From: Roseibium aquae
GTDB taxonomy: Bacteria > Pseudomonadota > Alphaproteobacteria > Rhizobiales > Stappiaceae
Reading direction: 5' to 3'
Assembly (NCBI RefSeq): GCF_008711285.1
Contig: NZ_VXDC01000005.1
Coordinates: 280,330-344,329, forward strand
DNA: 64,000 bases
Of the stretch, positions 9,545 to 19,713 are shown in pieces. Each line of letters opens with the position of its first letter. Within the stretch, counting starts at the first letter, position 1. The notes beneath the pieces were generated by a model. That model saw only the letters and a program-made list of their open reading frames with translations, was not told where the DNA came from and did no database searches. A program made the translations under genes and the position numbers.

Positions 9545-10750
9545 ATGGATTTCACACTGACGCCGAAGGCCGAAGACCTCAAAGCGCGGGTGCGCGCATT
9601 CGTCGAAACGGAGATCCTTCCGCTCGAAAACGATCCGGCTTCCTACAACGAGTTTGAAAACATCCGGATGGACCTGCGGGACAAGATCCGGATCAAGGCC
9701 AAGGTGGCCGGGCTCTGGGCGCCGCAGATGCCGGAGATCTATGGCGGCCTTGGGCTCTCCATGGTTGAACAGGCCGTGTTTTATGAAGAGGCGAACAGGT
9801 CGATTTTCGGGCCGGTCTGCTTCAATTGCGCTGCGCCGGACGACGGTAACATGCGCTGCCTTGAAATGGTTGGAACCGAAGATCAGAAACGGCGGTGGTT
9901 GCGCCCGATGATCGATGGCGCCGTCAACTCCTCCTTCGCGATGACCGAGCCCCATCCCGGCGGCGGGTCGGATCCGGGAATGATCCAGACCCGGGCCGAA
10001 CGTCACGGGGATACCTGGAAAGTCTATGGCCGCAAATGGTACATTTCCGGAGCCGCCGTCTCGAAACACTTCATCCTGATGGCCCGCACCGATCCGAACC
10101 CGGAGGAAAAGCGCCGTCATCTGACCGCGTTTCTGTTTCATGCTGACAGTCCTGGTTGGCGCATCCTCCGCAGAATCGGAAACATGGGGCCGGACGAACA
10201 TGGCGGTGTGTGCGAGTTGGAATTCGACGGTCTGGAAATCCCCGATGAAGACCGTTTGATGGAGATTGGCGACGGGTTGCGCCTGACACAGATCCGCCTT
10301 GGACCCGCGCGCCTGACCCATTGCATGCGCTGGCTCGGCCTTGCCAAACGCTGCATGGAGATCACCCAGGAATACGTTTCGAAACGGGAAGGCTTCGGAC
10401 TCCGGCTGGCGGACCGGGAGTCCGTTCAGCTCACCCTAGGTGAAGTCGCCCATGACATTCAGATAGGACGCCTCTTAACCATGCACGCGGCCTGGAAGCT
10501 TGACCAGGGCGACCGGGCGCGAAAGGAGGTTTCATCGGCCAAAATCCACGTTGCGGATACGCTCTTCAAGGCGGTCGATACCGCGATACAGCTCAATGGC
10601 GCACGCGGCTATTCCACCGACACGATCCTGGAGTGGATTTACCGCTATGCGCGGGCCGCCAAACTCGTCGATGGCGCCTCCGAAGTGCATAAGATGGTGC
10701 TGGCTCGCTTTTATGGCAAAGAGGGCTCCGACTACTGGCAGTGGGGCTGA
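9545..10750 (+). CDS. Acyl-CoA dehydrogenase (ACAD10/11-like)
   Basis: A flavin-dependent acyl-CoA dehydrogenase of 401 aa. The N-terminal helical domain is followed by the FAD and substrate segment SFAMTEPHPGGGSDPGMIQT and WYISGAAVSKHFILMART. The C-terminal region ends in AKLVDGASEVHKMVLARF, the form found in ACAD10/11-like long-chain enzymes, where Asp-Gly-x-x-Glu-Val-His replaces the usual YEGTxE. ATG 9545 follows GTGAAGGGAAACA. It forms an operon with the preceding SDR and is followed by a LysR gene after 13 bases. The exact chain length of the substrate is unknown. Confidence 0.88.
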   Translation: MDFTLTPKAEDLKARVRAFVETEILPLENDPASYNEFENIRMDLRDKIRIKAKVAGLWAPQMPEIYGGLGLSMVEQAVFYEEANRSIFGPVCFNCAAPDDGNMRCLEMVGTEDQKRRWLRPMIDGAVNSSFAMTEPHPGGGSDPGMIQTRAERHGDTWKVYGRKWYISGAAVSKHFILMARTDPNPEEKRRHLTAFLFHADSPGWRILRRIGNMGPDEHGGVCELEFDGLEIPDEDRLMEIGDGLRLTQIRLGPARLTHCMRWLGLAKRCMEITQEYVSKREGFGLRLADRESVQLTLGEVAHDIQIGRLLTMHAAWKLDQGDRARKEVSSAKIHVADTLFKAVDTAIQLNGARGYSTDTILEWIYRYARAAKLVDGASEVHKMVLARFYGKEGSDYWQWG

Positions 10751-10763
10751 GCGAAGGGGACAG

Positions 10764-11696
10764 ATGGAACGCCTGCCGCCCTACGACCTGGTTGATCTGA
10801 GGCTTCTGGTCGCGCTCGCCGAGCACCGGCATTTTGCGCGGGCCGCTGATTCCTGCGGCCTGTCGCAACCGGCTCTGTCGGCGCGGATCCGGCGGCTGGA
10901 AACCGCGCTGGCCGTTCCGCTCATTTACCGCGGCAAACGGTTCGAGGGCTTTACACCGGATGGCGACCGGGCGCTTGTGTGGGCCCGGAGGATCTTGTCG
11001 GACTGTTCCGGCCTGGTCGAGGATGTCCGCTCTGCGGAAGGTCGCCCGCATGGCTTGTTGCGGCTCGGCGTTGTCCCGTCCGCAACCCCTTATGCCGGCA
11101 AGCTGTGCGGCGCGGTCGCGGCGCGATTCCCGGGCGTGCAGACACAGATCCTGTCCTTGTCCTCGAAGGCCATCGGGACAGCCCTCGACGAGTTCGAACT
11201 CGATGCGGGGATCACCTATGGCGCTGGCCCCGCCTCCGAGGGTCCGGATCTGGCCGGCAACGGTCATTGGCAACCGCTTCTGGAGGAGACTTACTGTCTT
11301 GTGGCGCGGCCCGATCTGACCATCCCGGGCAATGGTGCCATCTCCTGGGCGGATGCGGCCAAGTTGCCGATGTGCCTGCTCACGCCAGACATGCAGAACC
11401 GGCGGATTATCGATGAAGCCTTCCGGGATGCCGGGGCGCTGCCGGACATCCGGCTGGAATCCAACAGCTTCAATGCGATCCTCGCCATGGTCCGGGCCTA
11501 TCCATTCGCCACGATCCTGCCACGTCTTCAGGTGGAGGCCGGGTTGACGGGCGGCTTGAAAGTCCGGGATATGGGCGAGCAGGTCACAACGCGGCCGATA
11601 GGACTTTGGATCCCGAAGCGGGTCCCCGAGCGGCGCGTGACGGGCGCTCTTTTGGAGGTTCTTTCATCGCTTGGCACCGGTGATCCGCTGGGCTGA
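10764..11696 (+). CDS. LysR-family transcriptional regulator
   Basis: A 310-residue LysR-type regulator with an N-terminal winged helix-turn-helix (RHFARAADSCGLSQPALSARIRRLE, about residues 19-43) and a periplasmic-binding-like effector domain. It is not divergent from its neighbours as LysR genes often are. It lies 13 bases after the acyl-CoA dehydrogenase and 83 bases before the formate dehydrogenase genes. LysR regulators next to fds-type formate dehydrogenases are known, for example FdsR in Cupriavidus, so control of the downstream operon is a fair guess. The upstream SDR/ACAD pair is an alternative target. The ATG follows GAAGGGGACAG. Confidence 0.88.
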   Translation: MERLPPYDLVDLRLLVALAEHRHFARAADSCGLSQPALSARIRRLETALAVPLIYRGKRFEGFTPDGDRALVWARRILSDCSGLVEDVRSAEGRPHGLLRLGVVPSATPYAGKLCGAVAARFPGVQTQILSLSSKAIGTALDEFELDAGITYGAGPASEGPDLAGNGHWQPLLEETYCLVARPDLTIPGNGAISWADAAKLPMCLLTPDMQNRRIIDEAFRDAGALPDIRLESNSFNAILAMVRAYPFATILPRLQVEAGLTGGLKVRDMGEQVTTRPIGLWIPKRVPERRVTGALLEVLSSLGTGDPLG

Positions 11697-11779
11697 TCAC
11701 ATCATCGCCAATGATGATTTGTCACCGGCGAAAGCTCGGCGTTTTCTGAGCGTTAAAACAACGCGAGAGAGAAACGCTC

Positions 11780-13456
11780 ATGACATTCGGCAAGGGGCTT
11801 ACACGCAAGCCGTCCCAGCCAAAGGGCCGTCAGGTCGAGGACACCGCATTGGAGGACGTGCGGGCTCTTCTCGGGCAGGAACCGCGCCGCCGTGACCTGC
11901 TGATCGAGCACCTCCACAAGATCCAGGATGCGTACGGGCATTTGTCCGCCGCGCATCTGAGCGCCCTGGCCGAGGAAATGCGGCTGCCGCAAGCCGAGGT
12001 TTATGAGGTTGCGAGTTTCTATCACCACTTCGATATCGTGCGGGAGGGCGAAGTCGCGCCGGCGCCGCTGACCGTTCGCGTGTGTGACAGTGTGACCTGC
12101 GCCATGAAAGGCGCCGACGCTCTGGCGAAGCTTCTCGCCGGCACGCTTGATCCGGCCAAGGTCCGGGTTCAGAAGGTCCCGTGCATTGGCCGGTGCGCCG
12201 GAGCACCCGCCGTCCAGGTGGGCAAGCGCGCCATCGACGCCGCAAGTGAGATTTCGGTCAAGTCCGCGCTCTTTGAAAACGCAACCGCCGCTGAGATCCC
12301 GGACTACATTGGGCTTGACCCCTACCTCGCGGGCGGTGGCTACAAGACCCTGGCCCGCGTACGGGCGGGAGACCTGAATGCTGTCGATATCGCGGATCAT
12401 GCGCTGGAGGCCGGTCTGCGCGGTCTGGGCGGCGCGGGCTTTCCCACGGGCACCAAATGGAAAATTGTTCATGATCTTCCAGGCCCGAAATATCTCACCA
12501 TCAATGGAGACGAGGGGGAGCCGGGCACGTTCAAGGACCGGTTCCATCTGGAGCGGGATCCGCATCGCCTTCTTGACGGTGCCTTGATTGCGGCCCACGC
12601 CATCGGCGCCGACCGAATCTACCTTTACATGCGCGACGAATACCCTGCGGTTCTGGAAATCCTCAAGCGTGAGATCGCGGCGCTTCGGCAGGCAGGTATC
12701 GTCACCACCATTGATATCGAGCTCCGCCGGGGAGCCGGTGCCTATATCTGCGGCGAAGAAAGCGCGATGATCGAGTCTATTGAAGGCAAACGCGGCCTGC
12801 CGCGCCACCGCCCGCCCTTCATTGCGCAGGTCGGTCTGTTCGGACGTCCAACCCTCAACCACAACGTCGAAACCCTGTTCTGGATCCGCGACATTCTAGA
12901 GAAAAAGCCGGAGTGGTTCGCGTCGCAAGGACGGCGGGGCCACAAGGGGTTCCGGTCCTTTTCCGTCTCCGGGCGTGTCAAGAAGCCTGGTGTGAAGCTG
13001 GCGCCAGCCGGCATCACGATGACCGAACTGCTCGAAGAGTTCTGTGGCGGCATGGAAGATGGCCACACTTTCAAGGCTTATCTGCCGGGCGGCGCGTCCG
13101 GCGGCATTCTTCCTGCGCGCCTGGCCGACGAGCCCCTCGATTTCGGCACGCTCGACAAGCACGGCTGCTTCATCGGATCGCATGCCATCGTCGTGTTCTC
13201 CGACCAGGACGACATGCGCGGCGTGGCGCTGAACCTCATGCGCTTCTTCGCGCATGAAAGCTGCGGCCAGTGCACCCCCTGCCGGTCCGGCACGGAAAAG
13301 ATGGTTGGGCTTCTTCAAGACGGCGACTGGGATCGCGAGCGGATCGCCGACCTCGATGCGGTCATGCGCTCCGCTTCGATCTGCGGTCTTGGCCAGGCAG
13401 CCGCCAATCCGGTGGCCTCGGTTCTGAAGTTTTTCCCAAAGGAGTTTGGCAAATGA
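11780..13456 (+). CDS. NAD-dependent formate dehydrogenase, fused diaphorase subunit (NuoE-NuoF type)
   Basis: This 558-residue protein passes electrons from formate oxidation to NAD+. Residues about 20-165 are a NuoE-like [2Fe-2S] domain with CDSVTC and CIGRC. From about 180 it is NuoF-like: the NADH site GLGGAGFPTGTKW, the FMN site GDEGEPGTFKDR and the [4Fe-4S] ligands SCGQCTPC with a distal Cys in ICGLG. In Cupriavidus and Rhodobacter these are separate FdsG and FdsB proteins. The fused form resembles the 572-aa beta subunit of the tungsten-dependent FDH1 of Methylorubrum extorquens. The stop overlaps the alpha-subunit start as ATGA. Confidence 0.92.
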   Translation: MTFGKGLTRKPSQPKGRQVEDTALEDVRALLGQEPRRRDLLIEHLHKIQDAYGHLSAAHLSALAEEMRLPQAEVYEVASFYHHFDIVREGEVAPAPLTVRVCDSVTCAMKGADALAKLLAGTLDPAKVRVQKVPCIGRCAGAPAVQVGKRAIDAASEISVKSALFENATAAEIPDYIGLDPYLAGGGYKTLARVRAGDLNAVDIADHALEAGLRGLGGAGFPTGTKWKIVHDLPGPKYLTINGDEGEPGTFKDRFHLERDPHRLLDGALIAAHAIGADRIYLYMRDEYPAVLEILKREIAALRQAGIVTTIDIELRRGAGAYICGEESAMIESIEGKRGLPRHRPPFIAQVGLFGRPTLNHNVETLFWIRDILEKKPEWFASQGRRGHKGFRSFSVSGRVKKPGVKLAPAGITMTELLEEFCGGMEDGHTFKAYLPGGASGGILPARLADEPLDFGTLDKHGCFIGSHAIVVFSDQDDMRGVALNLMRFFAHESCGQCTPCRSGTEKMVGLLQDGDWDRERIADLDAVMRSASICGLGQAAANPVASVLKFFPKEFGK

Positions 13457-16227
13457 GCTCCGAAACGCAATTTACATTGAATGGCCGCGATGTCAGCGCC
13501 CGGGACGGCGAAACCATCTGGCAGGTTGCGAAACGCGAGGGCGTTGCCATCCCGCATCTGTGCCACAAGGATGCGCCGGGTTACCGCTCGGACGGCAATT
13601 GCCGGGCCTGTATGGTCGACATTGAGGGCGAACGGACCCTGTCCGCGTCGTGTATCCGGGTTCCGTCCGAGGGGATGGTTGTCAATACCGCGACCGAACG
13701 GGCGAAGAAGGCGCGGGAAATGGTGTTCGAGCTTTTGATGGCCGATCAGCCGCCCCGCGATGCCCATCCCGATCCGCGAAGCGATTTCTGGAATTGGTCG
13801 GATGCCGTCGGCGTCTCGCAGAGCCGCTACGCGCCTTGCGCAAAACCCGCACAGGACATTTCCCATCCGGCGATCGCCGTCAATCTCGAAGCCTGCATCG
13901 CCTGCAATCTGTGTGAGCGGGCCTGCCGGGAGGTTCAGGTCAACGATGTGATCGGCATGGGCGCGCGCGGTGCTCACACCGCCCCGGTTTTCGACCTGTC
14001 CGATCCGATGGGCGACAGCACTTGTGTGGCCTGTGGCGAGTGCGTCGAGGCGTGTCCGACCGGCGCGTTGATGGAAAAGAGCCTTCTGGACGAAACCGCG
14101 AAGGTGCGCACCGTCTATGCGCAGGAAACCATCGACAGCGTGTGCCCGTTCTGCGGGGTTGGCTGCCTGACATCGGTCTCCGTCAAGGATGGGAAGATCG
14201 TCAAGGTGGACGGGCGCAACGGTCCTGCCAATGAAAACCGGCTCTGCGTCAAAGGCCGGTTCGGCTTCGATTACGTTTCCAATCCTGAGCGCTTGACCGT
14301 GCCACTGATCCGCCGGGCGGATGCACCCAAAGACCCGAACTTTGCCCTGACCTTTGAAAACCGGTTCGAGGTGTTCCGCGAAGCCAGTTGGGACGAAGCG
14401 CTGGAACGCGCCGCCGGCGGCCTCAAAGCGGCTCATGACAGAAAAGGCGGAGCCGGGATTGCCGGGTTCGGCTCGGCCAAGGGCTCCAACGAGGAAGCCT
14501 ATCTCTTCCAGAAGCTGATCCGGCAGGGGTTCGGCACGAACAATGTCGATCACTGCACCCGCCTATGCCACGCGTCTTCGGTGGCCGCGCTGATGGAAGG
14601 CATCGGGTCCGGGGCCGTGACGGCGCCGTTCACGGCGGCGGAAGACGCCGATTGCATGATCGTGATCGGGGCAAGACCCGAACAAAACCATCCGGTGGCA
14701 GCCACTTACATCAAGCAGGCGGCCAAGAAGGGCACCAAACTGATCGTGATGGATCCGCGCGGGCAGGGCCTCATGCGCCATGCGGATTACGGGCTGAAGT
14801 TCAAACCGGGTACTGATGTCGCGATGCTGAACGCGATCCTCAACGTGATCGTGACGGAGCGGCTTTATGACGAGCAGTATATCGCGGCCCATGTCGACGG
14901 CTTTGAGGCGCTGAAGGTGAAGATCGCGGCGTTCACGCCAGAAGCCATGGAGCCGGTCTGCGGTATCGACGCGGAGACCTTGCGCCAGGTTGCCCGCCTT
15001 TATGCGACGTCGGCCAAATCGATCATTTTCTGGGGCATGGGGGTTTCTCAGCATGTCCATGGGACCGACAATGTCCGCTGCCTGATCGCCATGGCTCTGA
15101 CCACAGGCCAGATCGGCCGGCCGGGCACCGGGCTGCATCCGCTGCGCGGCCAGAACAACGTGCAGGGCGCATCGGACGCCGGGCTGATCCCGATGGTCTT
15201 CCCGGATTATCGTTCGGTCGAAAATCCGGACATTCGGGCAGAGTTCGAGGACGCCTGGGGCCGGACGCTCGATCCCGTGCGCGGGCTGACCGTGGTCGAG
15301 ATCATGAACGATATTCTCGCGGACGGCATCGAGGCCATGTACATCATGGGTGAAAACCCGGCCATGTCCGACCCGGATCAAACCCATGCCCGCAAGGCTC
15401 TTGCGACGCTTAAGCATCTGGTGGTGCAGGATATCTTTTTGACCGAAACGGCCTGGCATGCGGATGTCATCCTGCCGGCTTCGGCCCATGCCGAAAAGCT
15501 CGGCACTTATACGAACACGAACCGGCAGGTCCAGATCGGCCGTCCGGCGGTGTCGCTTCCCGGTGAGGCGCGGGAAGACTGGCGGATCATTGTCGACCTC
15601 GCAGCCCGCCTCGGGCTTGCGTGGGCCTATGACGGTGTCCCAGACGTTTATGAGGAAATGCGCGGGCATATGACCTCCCTGGACAACATTTCCTGGGAGC
15701 GCCTGGAAAACGAGGGATCTGTGACCTACCCGGCCGAAGCTTTCGACAAGCCGGGAAGCGAAATCCTGTTCGGTCAATCCTTCCCGACGGCTGACGGCCG
15801 GGCCCGGATCGTACCGACCGACCTGGTTCCGCCGGATGAGGTTCCGGACGCGGACTTCCCGATGGTGCTGACCACCGGCCGGATGCTGGAGCATTGGCAT
15901 ACAGGCGCGATGACGCGGCGGGCCACTGTCCTGGATGCGATCGAGCCCGAACCGGTCGTGTCGATGAATCCACACGACATCAAGCGGCAAGGTTTCGACA
16001 TCGGTCAGCAGGTCACGGTCGAAACGCGGCGAGGAACCATCACGCTAACGCTTCGGGCGGACCGGGACGTCTCGGAAGGCATGCTGTTCGTACCGTTCTG
16101 CTTCTTCGAGGCACCGGCGAACTTCCTGACCAATCCGCAACTGGATCCGTTCGGCAAGATCCCGGAATTCAAGTTCTGCGCGGCTCGCATCCGCTCTGCG
16201 GAGGACCGCATGCTGGCTGCAGAGTAG
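13453..16227 (+). CDS. Formate dehydrogenase alpha subunit (Mo/W-bis-MGD)
   Basis: The catalytic subunit (924 aa) oxidises formate to CO2. The N-terminal NuoG-like [2Fe-2S] domain comes first (about residues 35-65, Cys in HLCHKD, NCRAC and SASC). Two ferredoxin-type [4Fe-4S] motifs follow (CIACNLCERAC, CVACGECVEAC), then the CPFCGVGC cluster and the molybdopterin domains. The metal ligand is Cys372 in RLCHASS, encoded by TGC, so selenocysteine is not used. The start overlaps the beta subunit by four bases. No fdhD-like sulfurtransferase or fdsD gene follows, so maturation factors must be elsewhere. Mo and W cannot be told apart from sequence alone. Confidence 0.94.
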   Translation: MSSETQFTLNGRDVSARDGETIWQVAKREGVAIPHLCHKDAPGYRSDGNCRACMVDIEGERTLSASCIRVPSEGMVVNTATERAKKAREMVFELLMADQPPRDAHPDPRSDFWNWSDAVGVSQSRYAPCAKPAQDISHPAIAVNLEACIACNLCERACREVQVNDVIGMGARGAHTAPVFDLSDPMGDSTCVACGECVEACPTGALMEKSLLDETAKVRTVYAQETIDSVCPFCGVGCLTSVSVKDGKIVKVDGRNGPANENRLCVKGRFGFDYVSNPERLTVPLIRRADAPKDPNFALTFENRFEVFREASWDEALERAAGGLKAAHDRKGGAGIAGFGSAKGSNEEAYLFQKLIRQGFGTNNVDHCTRLCHASSVAALMEGIGSGAVTAPFTAAEDADCMIVIGARPEQNHPVAATYIKQAAKKGTKLIVMDPRGQGLMRHADYGLKFKPGTDVAMLNAILNVIVTERLYDEQYIAAHVDGFEALKVKIAAFTPEAMEPVCGIDAETLRQVARLYATSAKSIIFWGMGVSQHVHGTDNVRCLIAMALTTGQIGRPGTGLHPLRGQNNVQGASDAGLIPMVFPDYRSVENPDIRAEFEDAWGRTLDPVRGLTVVEIMNDILADGIEAMYIMGENPAMSDPDQTHARKALATLKHLVVQDIFLTETAWHADVILPASAHAEKLGTYTNTNRQVQIGRPAVSLPGEAREDWRIIVDLAARLGLAWAYDGVPDVYEEMRGHMTSLDNISWERLENEGSVTYPAEAFDKPGSEILFGQSFPTADGRARIVPTDLVPPDEVPDADFPMVLTTGRMLEHWHTGAMTRRATVLDAIEPEPVVSMNPHDIKRQGFDIGQQVTVETRRGTITLTLRADRDVSEGMLFVPFCFFEAPANFLTNPQLDPFGKIPEFKFCAARIRSAEDRMLAAE

Positions 16228-16239
16228 CCGTAAAATGAA

Positions 16240-16263
16240 AGAAGCGGCCGAGAGGCCGCTTCT
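16240..16263. terminator. Bidirectional terminator hairpin between convergent genes
   Basis: A perfect 10-bp stem, AGAAGCGGCC and GGCCGCTTCT, with a GAGA loop sits between the formate dehydrogenase stop and the convergent gene. On the minus strand it is followed by TTCATTTTA, so it suits termination of the minus-strand gene best. Confidence 0.7.
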
Positions 16264-16285
16264 CTGTTGGTATTGCGCAGACCGC

Positions 16286-18460
16286 TTACTCGGCACTGAT
16301 TTGCAAATTCAGAAGATCTGGCAGGGTTTGCGGCGCTGCCAGATTTCCCAGGATTTGTGTCAGCGGGATAGAATTGGCCGGCTTGACACTGATGTTCAGC
16401 GTCCCGGTCTCTTTCAGGAAGCGGGTCGCGGCGTCCCGGGTCATTTCCGTGAAGGCTTCGTTTTGAAAAAACGCGGTTGCCTCAACGGCCTGCTCGATGA
16501 AGGCCGCGGTCATTACGCTTTCAGGAACGCCTGCGTCCTTTGCAGCAAACGCCAGCCCGCTCTCGATCAGGCCGTCGTCTACAAAACGAAACTCCCCATC
16601 CACGAAACTGGCCATGGCGAGCGCAATTTGGCCTTGCCCTTGCGGGTCCTCCAAGGCCGCGCGGGGAACATTCGCGAAGCGAAGCGATCCTTCCAGCGTC
16701 CCGATACCCGCCACCGACACATATATGCGCTCCAGGGTGAGATCCTGGCTTGCTTCATCCCAGTAGATCCGGGTTTCGTCCGACCAGGTCAGTGTGTCCA
16801 GTCCCAACCCTTCGAGCACCTGACGGGCGTCCGCATCTTCGATCACGGAGACCGGAAGGGTAAAGTTGTCGGTCCGCAGTTCGATTGCCGTTGGAATCGG
16901 CGGAACCGTGGTCCAAAGATCCAGGACATAAAGATCCAGCGCGATTGGATCCGTGCCGGGCAAATTGATGTCGAGCCCTTCGACCGTGATTCCGAACGAC
17001 CGCGGTGCAAAAGCCCGGGCAACGGCCAACGGGTTTTTGTCGGCGAAGGAAGGATCGTTCACAAGCTGATCGATCATGTCACTCATTGGCCCATAATCGG
17101 CGAACTCGATATCTCCAATGCTCGCAAGGTTCAGGCTGAAAGAGCCGCCTTCGGGCAGGGCAGGGGCATTCACGCCCGCGATGTCAAGGCTGCCAATTCC
17201 GTCAGGACCAATGTCGGTCATACCCATTTCGCTGATTTCGAATGAGAAACCGCTATCGGGCCCACCGATATCTGGAACCGATACGGCAATGTCGTTGATC
17301 AGGGCAACATCCACGCCGAAGGACCGGTAGAGTTGAAGCGCGCCGCGTATGGCGTCTTCCACCCTGGGCTCTTCGCCGCGCAACAGCTGATCGAGCAAAC
17401 CGAGAAAGTCGAAGTCCCGCTTGATGACGTAAATGTTTTCGACCCGCGACTCACCGCCGCGGATTTCAAGCGCCACGCCGCCTCCAAGATCCTGGCGGCT
17501 TTCGTAACCGCGCGCGATCTGTGAGCCGGTAATCGTCACCCGTTCGCCGGTTTCGGGGATGGCCGGGTCGAACAGATCGACGATGGCCATGGCATCGATG
17601 TCTTTGTAGACCGTTTCTCCATAGCGGGTGGTCTGGGAGAGCATTTCCCCCGTCGCCTCGTTCCGGGTCAGCGTGTTTTGAACGATGCTATCGATGCCAT
17701 ATTCGGCAACCCGTCCGGCAGCAGCGTTTAACGCGCGATAGCCGTTCATCTGCCCGGTTGCGGAGAAAACAAGTTGCTCGCCGTCCGGGGATGTTTCATA
17801 GGCCTCCATGGTCAGAGCCATGGCACCGATTGTTGTTGTTTCATACGAAGACCCAAGCACCGCGCGGGCAAAAGCAAGCCAGCGGCTTGCCGGACGTTCC
17901 GGATCTGCGGCCGGTAGGGCGGGCACCTCGAAGCTGTAATCTGTAATCTCGGTATCAATGAAACGGAATTCGAATTGGCCGCGTCCCTGACCGGCGGACT
18001 CGGCACGTATCACGAGGCGGGCATCATCCGAATAGGACCAATTGCGAGCGCTAAAAGTGCCATTCTCCTCATCGAAGCCTTCGATGATGGTGGTGCCGGC
18101 CGTGAAAACCAATTCGTAGGTAAGTTCGTCCTCAGGCGTTGCCTGATTGCTTTCCTCCCCCTCGGGAAGCGGGAATGTGCCGGAAAGCACAAGACGGTCA
18201 TCGGCGATCACAAGACGGTCCGCCGATGCCTCATATCGCACGCCGCCGTTCGATGTCTCGAAGCCAAGCGCTTCGATGCGGTCGATATACGCGGCATAGT
18301 CGGCCTCGGCTGAGTTCTGAGCCCCGGCTGGGGACAGAATGGCACCGGACATGAGCGTCGCACCCAACAACACGGAAAGCCGCTGACGTTGGAAAGCTGA
18401 ATGGAAAAAATCATGAATACTGAGCAAGGTCACACTCCACGGCTTTCCGTCAAACACCAT
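16286..18460 (-). CDS. Large exported protein of unknown function
   Basis: I do not recognise a family. The protein (about 724 aa from ATG 18460) has a signal-like segment ending in LSVLLGATLMSGAILSPAGAQN, with probable cleavage after AGA. The rest is acidic and looks beta-rich, with no further clear membrane helix. Several stretches of similar style recur (for example GTLEGSLRFANV and MALTMEAYETSPDGEQ), suggesting tandem beta-structured modules. TTG 18484 and an in-frame GTG just downstream are alternative starts. It stands alone, converges with the formate dehydrogenase genes and lies 78 bases after queG on the same strand. A periplasmic or outer-membrane-associated location is inferred. 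Confidence 0.7.
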   Translation of the reverse strand: MVFDGKPWSVTLLSIHDFFHSAFQRQRLSVLLGATLMSGAILSPAGAQNSAEADYAAYIDRIEALGFETSNGGVRYEASADRLVIADDRLVLSGTFPLPEGEESNQATPEDELTYELVFTAGTTIIEGFDEENGTFSARNWSYSDDARLVIRAESAGQGRGQFEFRFIDTEITDYSFEVPALPAADPERPASRWLAFARAVLGSSYETTTIGAMALTMEAYETSPDGEQLVFSATGQMNGYRALNAAAGRVAEYGIDSIVQNTLTRNEATGEMLSQTTRYGETVYKDIDAMAIVDLFDPAIPETGERVTITGSQIARGYESRQDLGGGVALEIRGGESRVENIYVIKRDFDFLGLLDQLLRGEEPRVEDAIRGALQLYRSFGVDVALINDIAVSVPDIGGPDSGFSFEISEMGMTDIGPDGIGSLDIAGVNAPALPEGGSFSLNLASIGDIEFADYGPMSDMIDQLVNDPSFADKNPLAVARAFAPRSFGITVEGLDINLPGTDPIALDLYVLDLWTTVPPIPTAIELRTDNFTLPVSVIEDADARQVLEGLGLDTLTWSDETRIYWDEASQDLTLERIYVSVAGIGTLEGSLRFANVPRAALEDPQGQGQIALAMASFVDGEFRFVDDGLIESGLAFAAKDAGVPESVMTAAFIEQAVEATAFFQNEAFTEMTRDAATRFLKETGTLNISVKPANSIPLTQILGNLAAPQTLPDLLNLQISAE

Positions 18461-18538
18461 TCCCAAAGAACAATGAGACGCCAATGAGAAACAGGTATGT
18501 GTTATACGCCTCGGGATATGGCCTAACCGTGACTGTTG

Positions 18539-19696
18539 TCACACATCCGACGCGTGGGTCCATTCTACCTGTACGGACGGGTCAATTTCACACCAAGACT
18601 CCTGAGAGCGCAATCGCTCGAATGCACTCGATGAGAGCAAGGCGCGCAGGGCCCATACGGCGGTTCCGCGCAGAACCGGATCCGGCTCGCTCAAGAAGCG
18701 CTGGACCGCGGGTACGAGTTCTGTTTGGCCGGAGTTGCCGGCGGCGACAAGCACATTCCGCAGGAATCGTGAGCGTCCGATCCGTTTGATTGGGGATCCG
18801 GAAAAAAGCCTCCGGAAAGCGGCATCATCGAGTTCCAACAGGTCCGCCAGGCGTGGCGACACCAGATCTTCCCGCGCCCTCAGTTTTGCTTCCCTCGCTT
18901 GCGCAGCGAACTTGTTCCAGGGGCAGGCCGCCAGACAATCGTCGCACCCATAGATCCGGTTGCCCATATGCGGCCGGAACTCCAGGGGGATTGGGCCGTG
19001 ATGTTCGATCGTCAGATAGGAGATACAACGGCGTGCATCGAGCTGGTAGGGCGCTGGAAAGGCGCCGGTCGGGCAGCAGTCGAGGCAGGCCCGGCAAGAC
19101 CCGCAATGGTCGGGTTCGGCCTCCGAGGCGGGCAATTCCAATGTGGTGAAGATCGCACCGAGGAAAAACCAGGAACCGAGCTGGCGGGACACCAGATTGG
19201 TGTGTTTGCCTTGCCATCCCAAGCCGGCGGCTTCCGCCAGCGGCTTTTCCATGACCGGCGCGGTATCGACAAAAACCTTCACGTCGGTGGTGTCATGTGT
19301 TTTGGCCCGTGAAACGAGAAAACTGGCCAGTTCCTTCAGCTTGCCCTTGATGACATCGTGATAATCCCGATGCCGCGCATAAACCGAGATGTTGCCGTGG
19401 TCCGGTTTTTGGAGGTTGGCCATCGGATGCTGGTCTGCGGTGTTGGCCGGACCATAATTCATTGCCAGCATGATCACGGACCGGACTTCCGGCCACAGCG
19501 CGGTGGGCTCGCCCCTGCGGTCGGCCGTATCGGCCATCCAGGTCATGGAGCCGTGATACCCGGCATCCAGAAACTGCTCCAGCCGCTTACGTGCATGCGG
19601 GATGCTGTCGGGCGCGGCGATCTGTAACCCGTCGAACCCCAGGTCAGCCGCCTTCGCGCGGAGCGCCGAGATCAGGGTCGCTGTCTTCTTGTCCAA
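18539..19696 (-). CDS. queG: Epoxyqueuosine reductase
   Basis: QueG reduces epoxyqueuosine to queuosine in tRNA using cobalamin and two [4Fe-4S] clusters. The protein has the N-terminal reductase domain ([17 protein letters not shown] onward), the catalytic segment [26 protein letters not shown], two ferredoxin motifs ([15 protein letters not shown] and [13 protein letters not shown]) and a C-terminal HEAT-like region. No ATG or GTG fits. The TTG at 19696 gives 385 aa, the normal length, and lies 18 bases past the stop of the upstream glutathione transferase gene. The start codon is therefore uncertain. Confidence 0.92.
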   Translation of the reverse strand: MDKKTATLISALRAKAADLGFDGLQIAAPDSIPHARKRLEQFLDAGYHGSMTWMADTADRRGEPTALWPEVRSVIMLAMNYGPANTADQHPMANLQKPDHGNISVYARHRDYHDVIKGKLKELASFLVSRAKTHDTTDVKVFVDTAPVMEKPLAEAAGLGWQGKHTNLVSRQLGSWFFLGAIFTTLELPASEAEPDHCGSCRACLDCCPTGAFPAPYQLDARRCISYLTIEHHGPIPLEFRPHMGNRIYGCDDCLAACPWNKFAAQAREAKLRAREDLVSPRLADLLELDDAAFRRLFSGSPIKRIGRSRFLRNVLVAAGNSGQTELVPAVQRFLSEPDPVLRGTAVWALRALLSSSAFERLRSQESWCEIDPSVQVEWTHASDV

Positions 19697-19713
19697 GTCC
19701 GTGCCGTCTTTGG

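Noticed and set aside
13453..16227. Selenocysteine in the formate dehydrogenase
   Set aside because: The metal-ligand codon at 14566-14568 is TGC (Cys), and there is no in-frame TGA.
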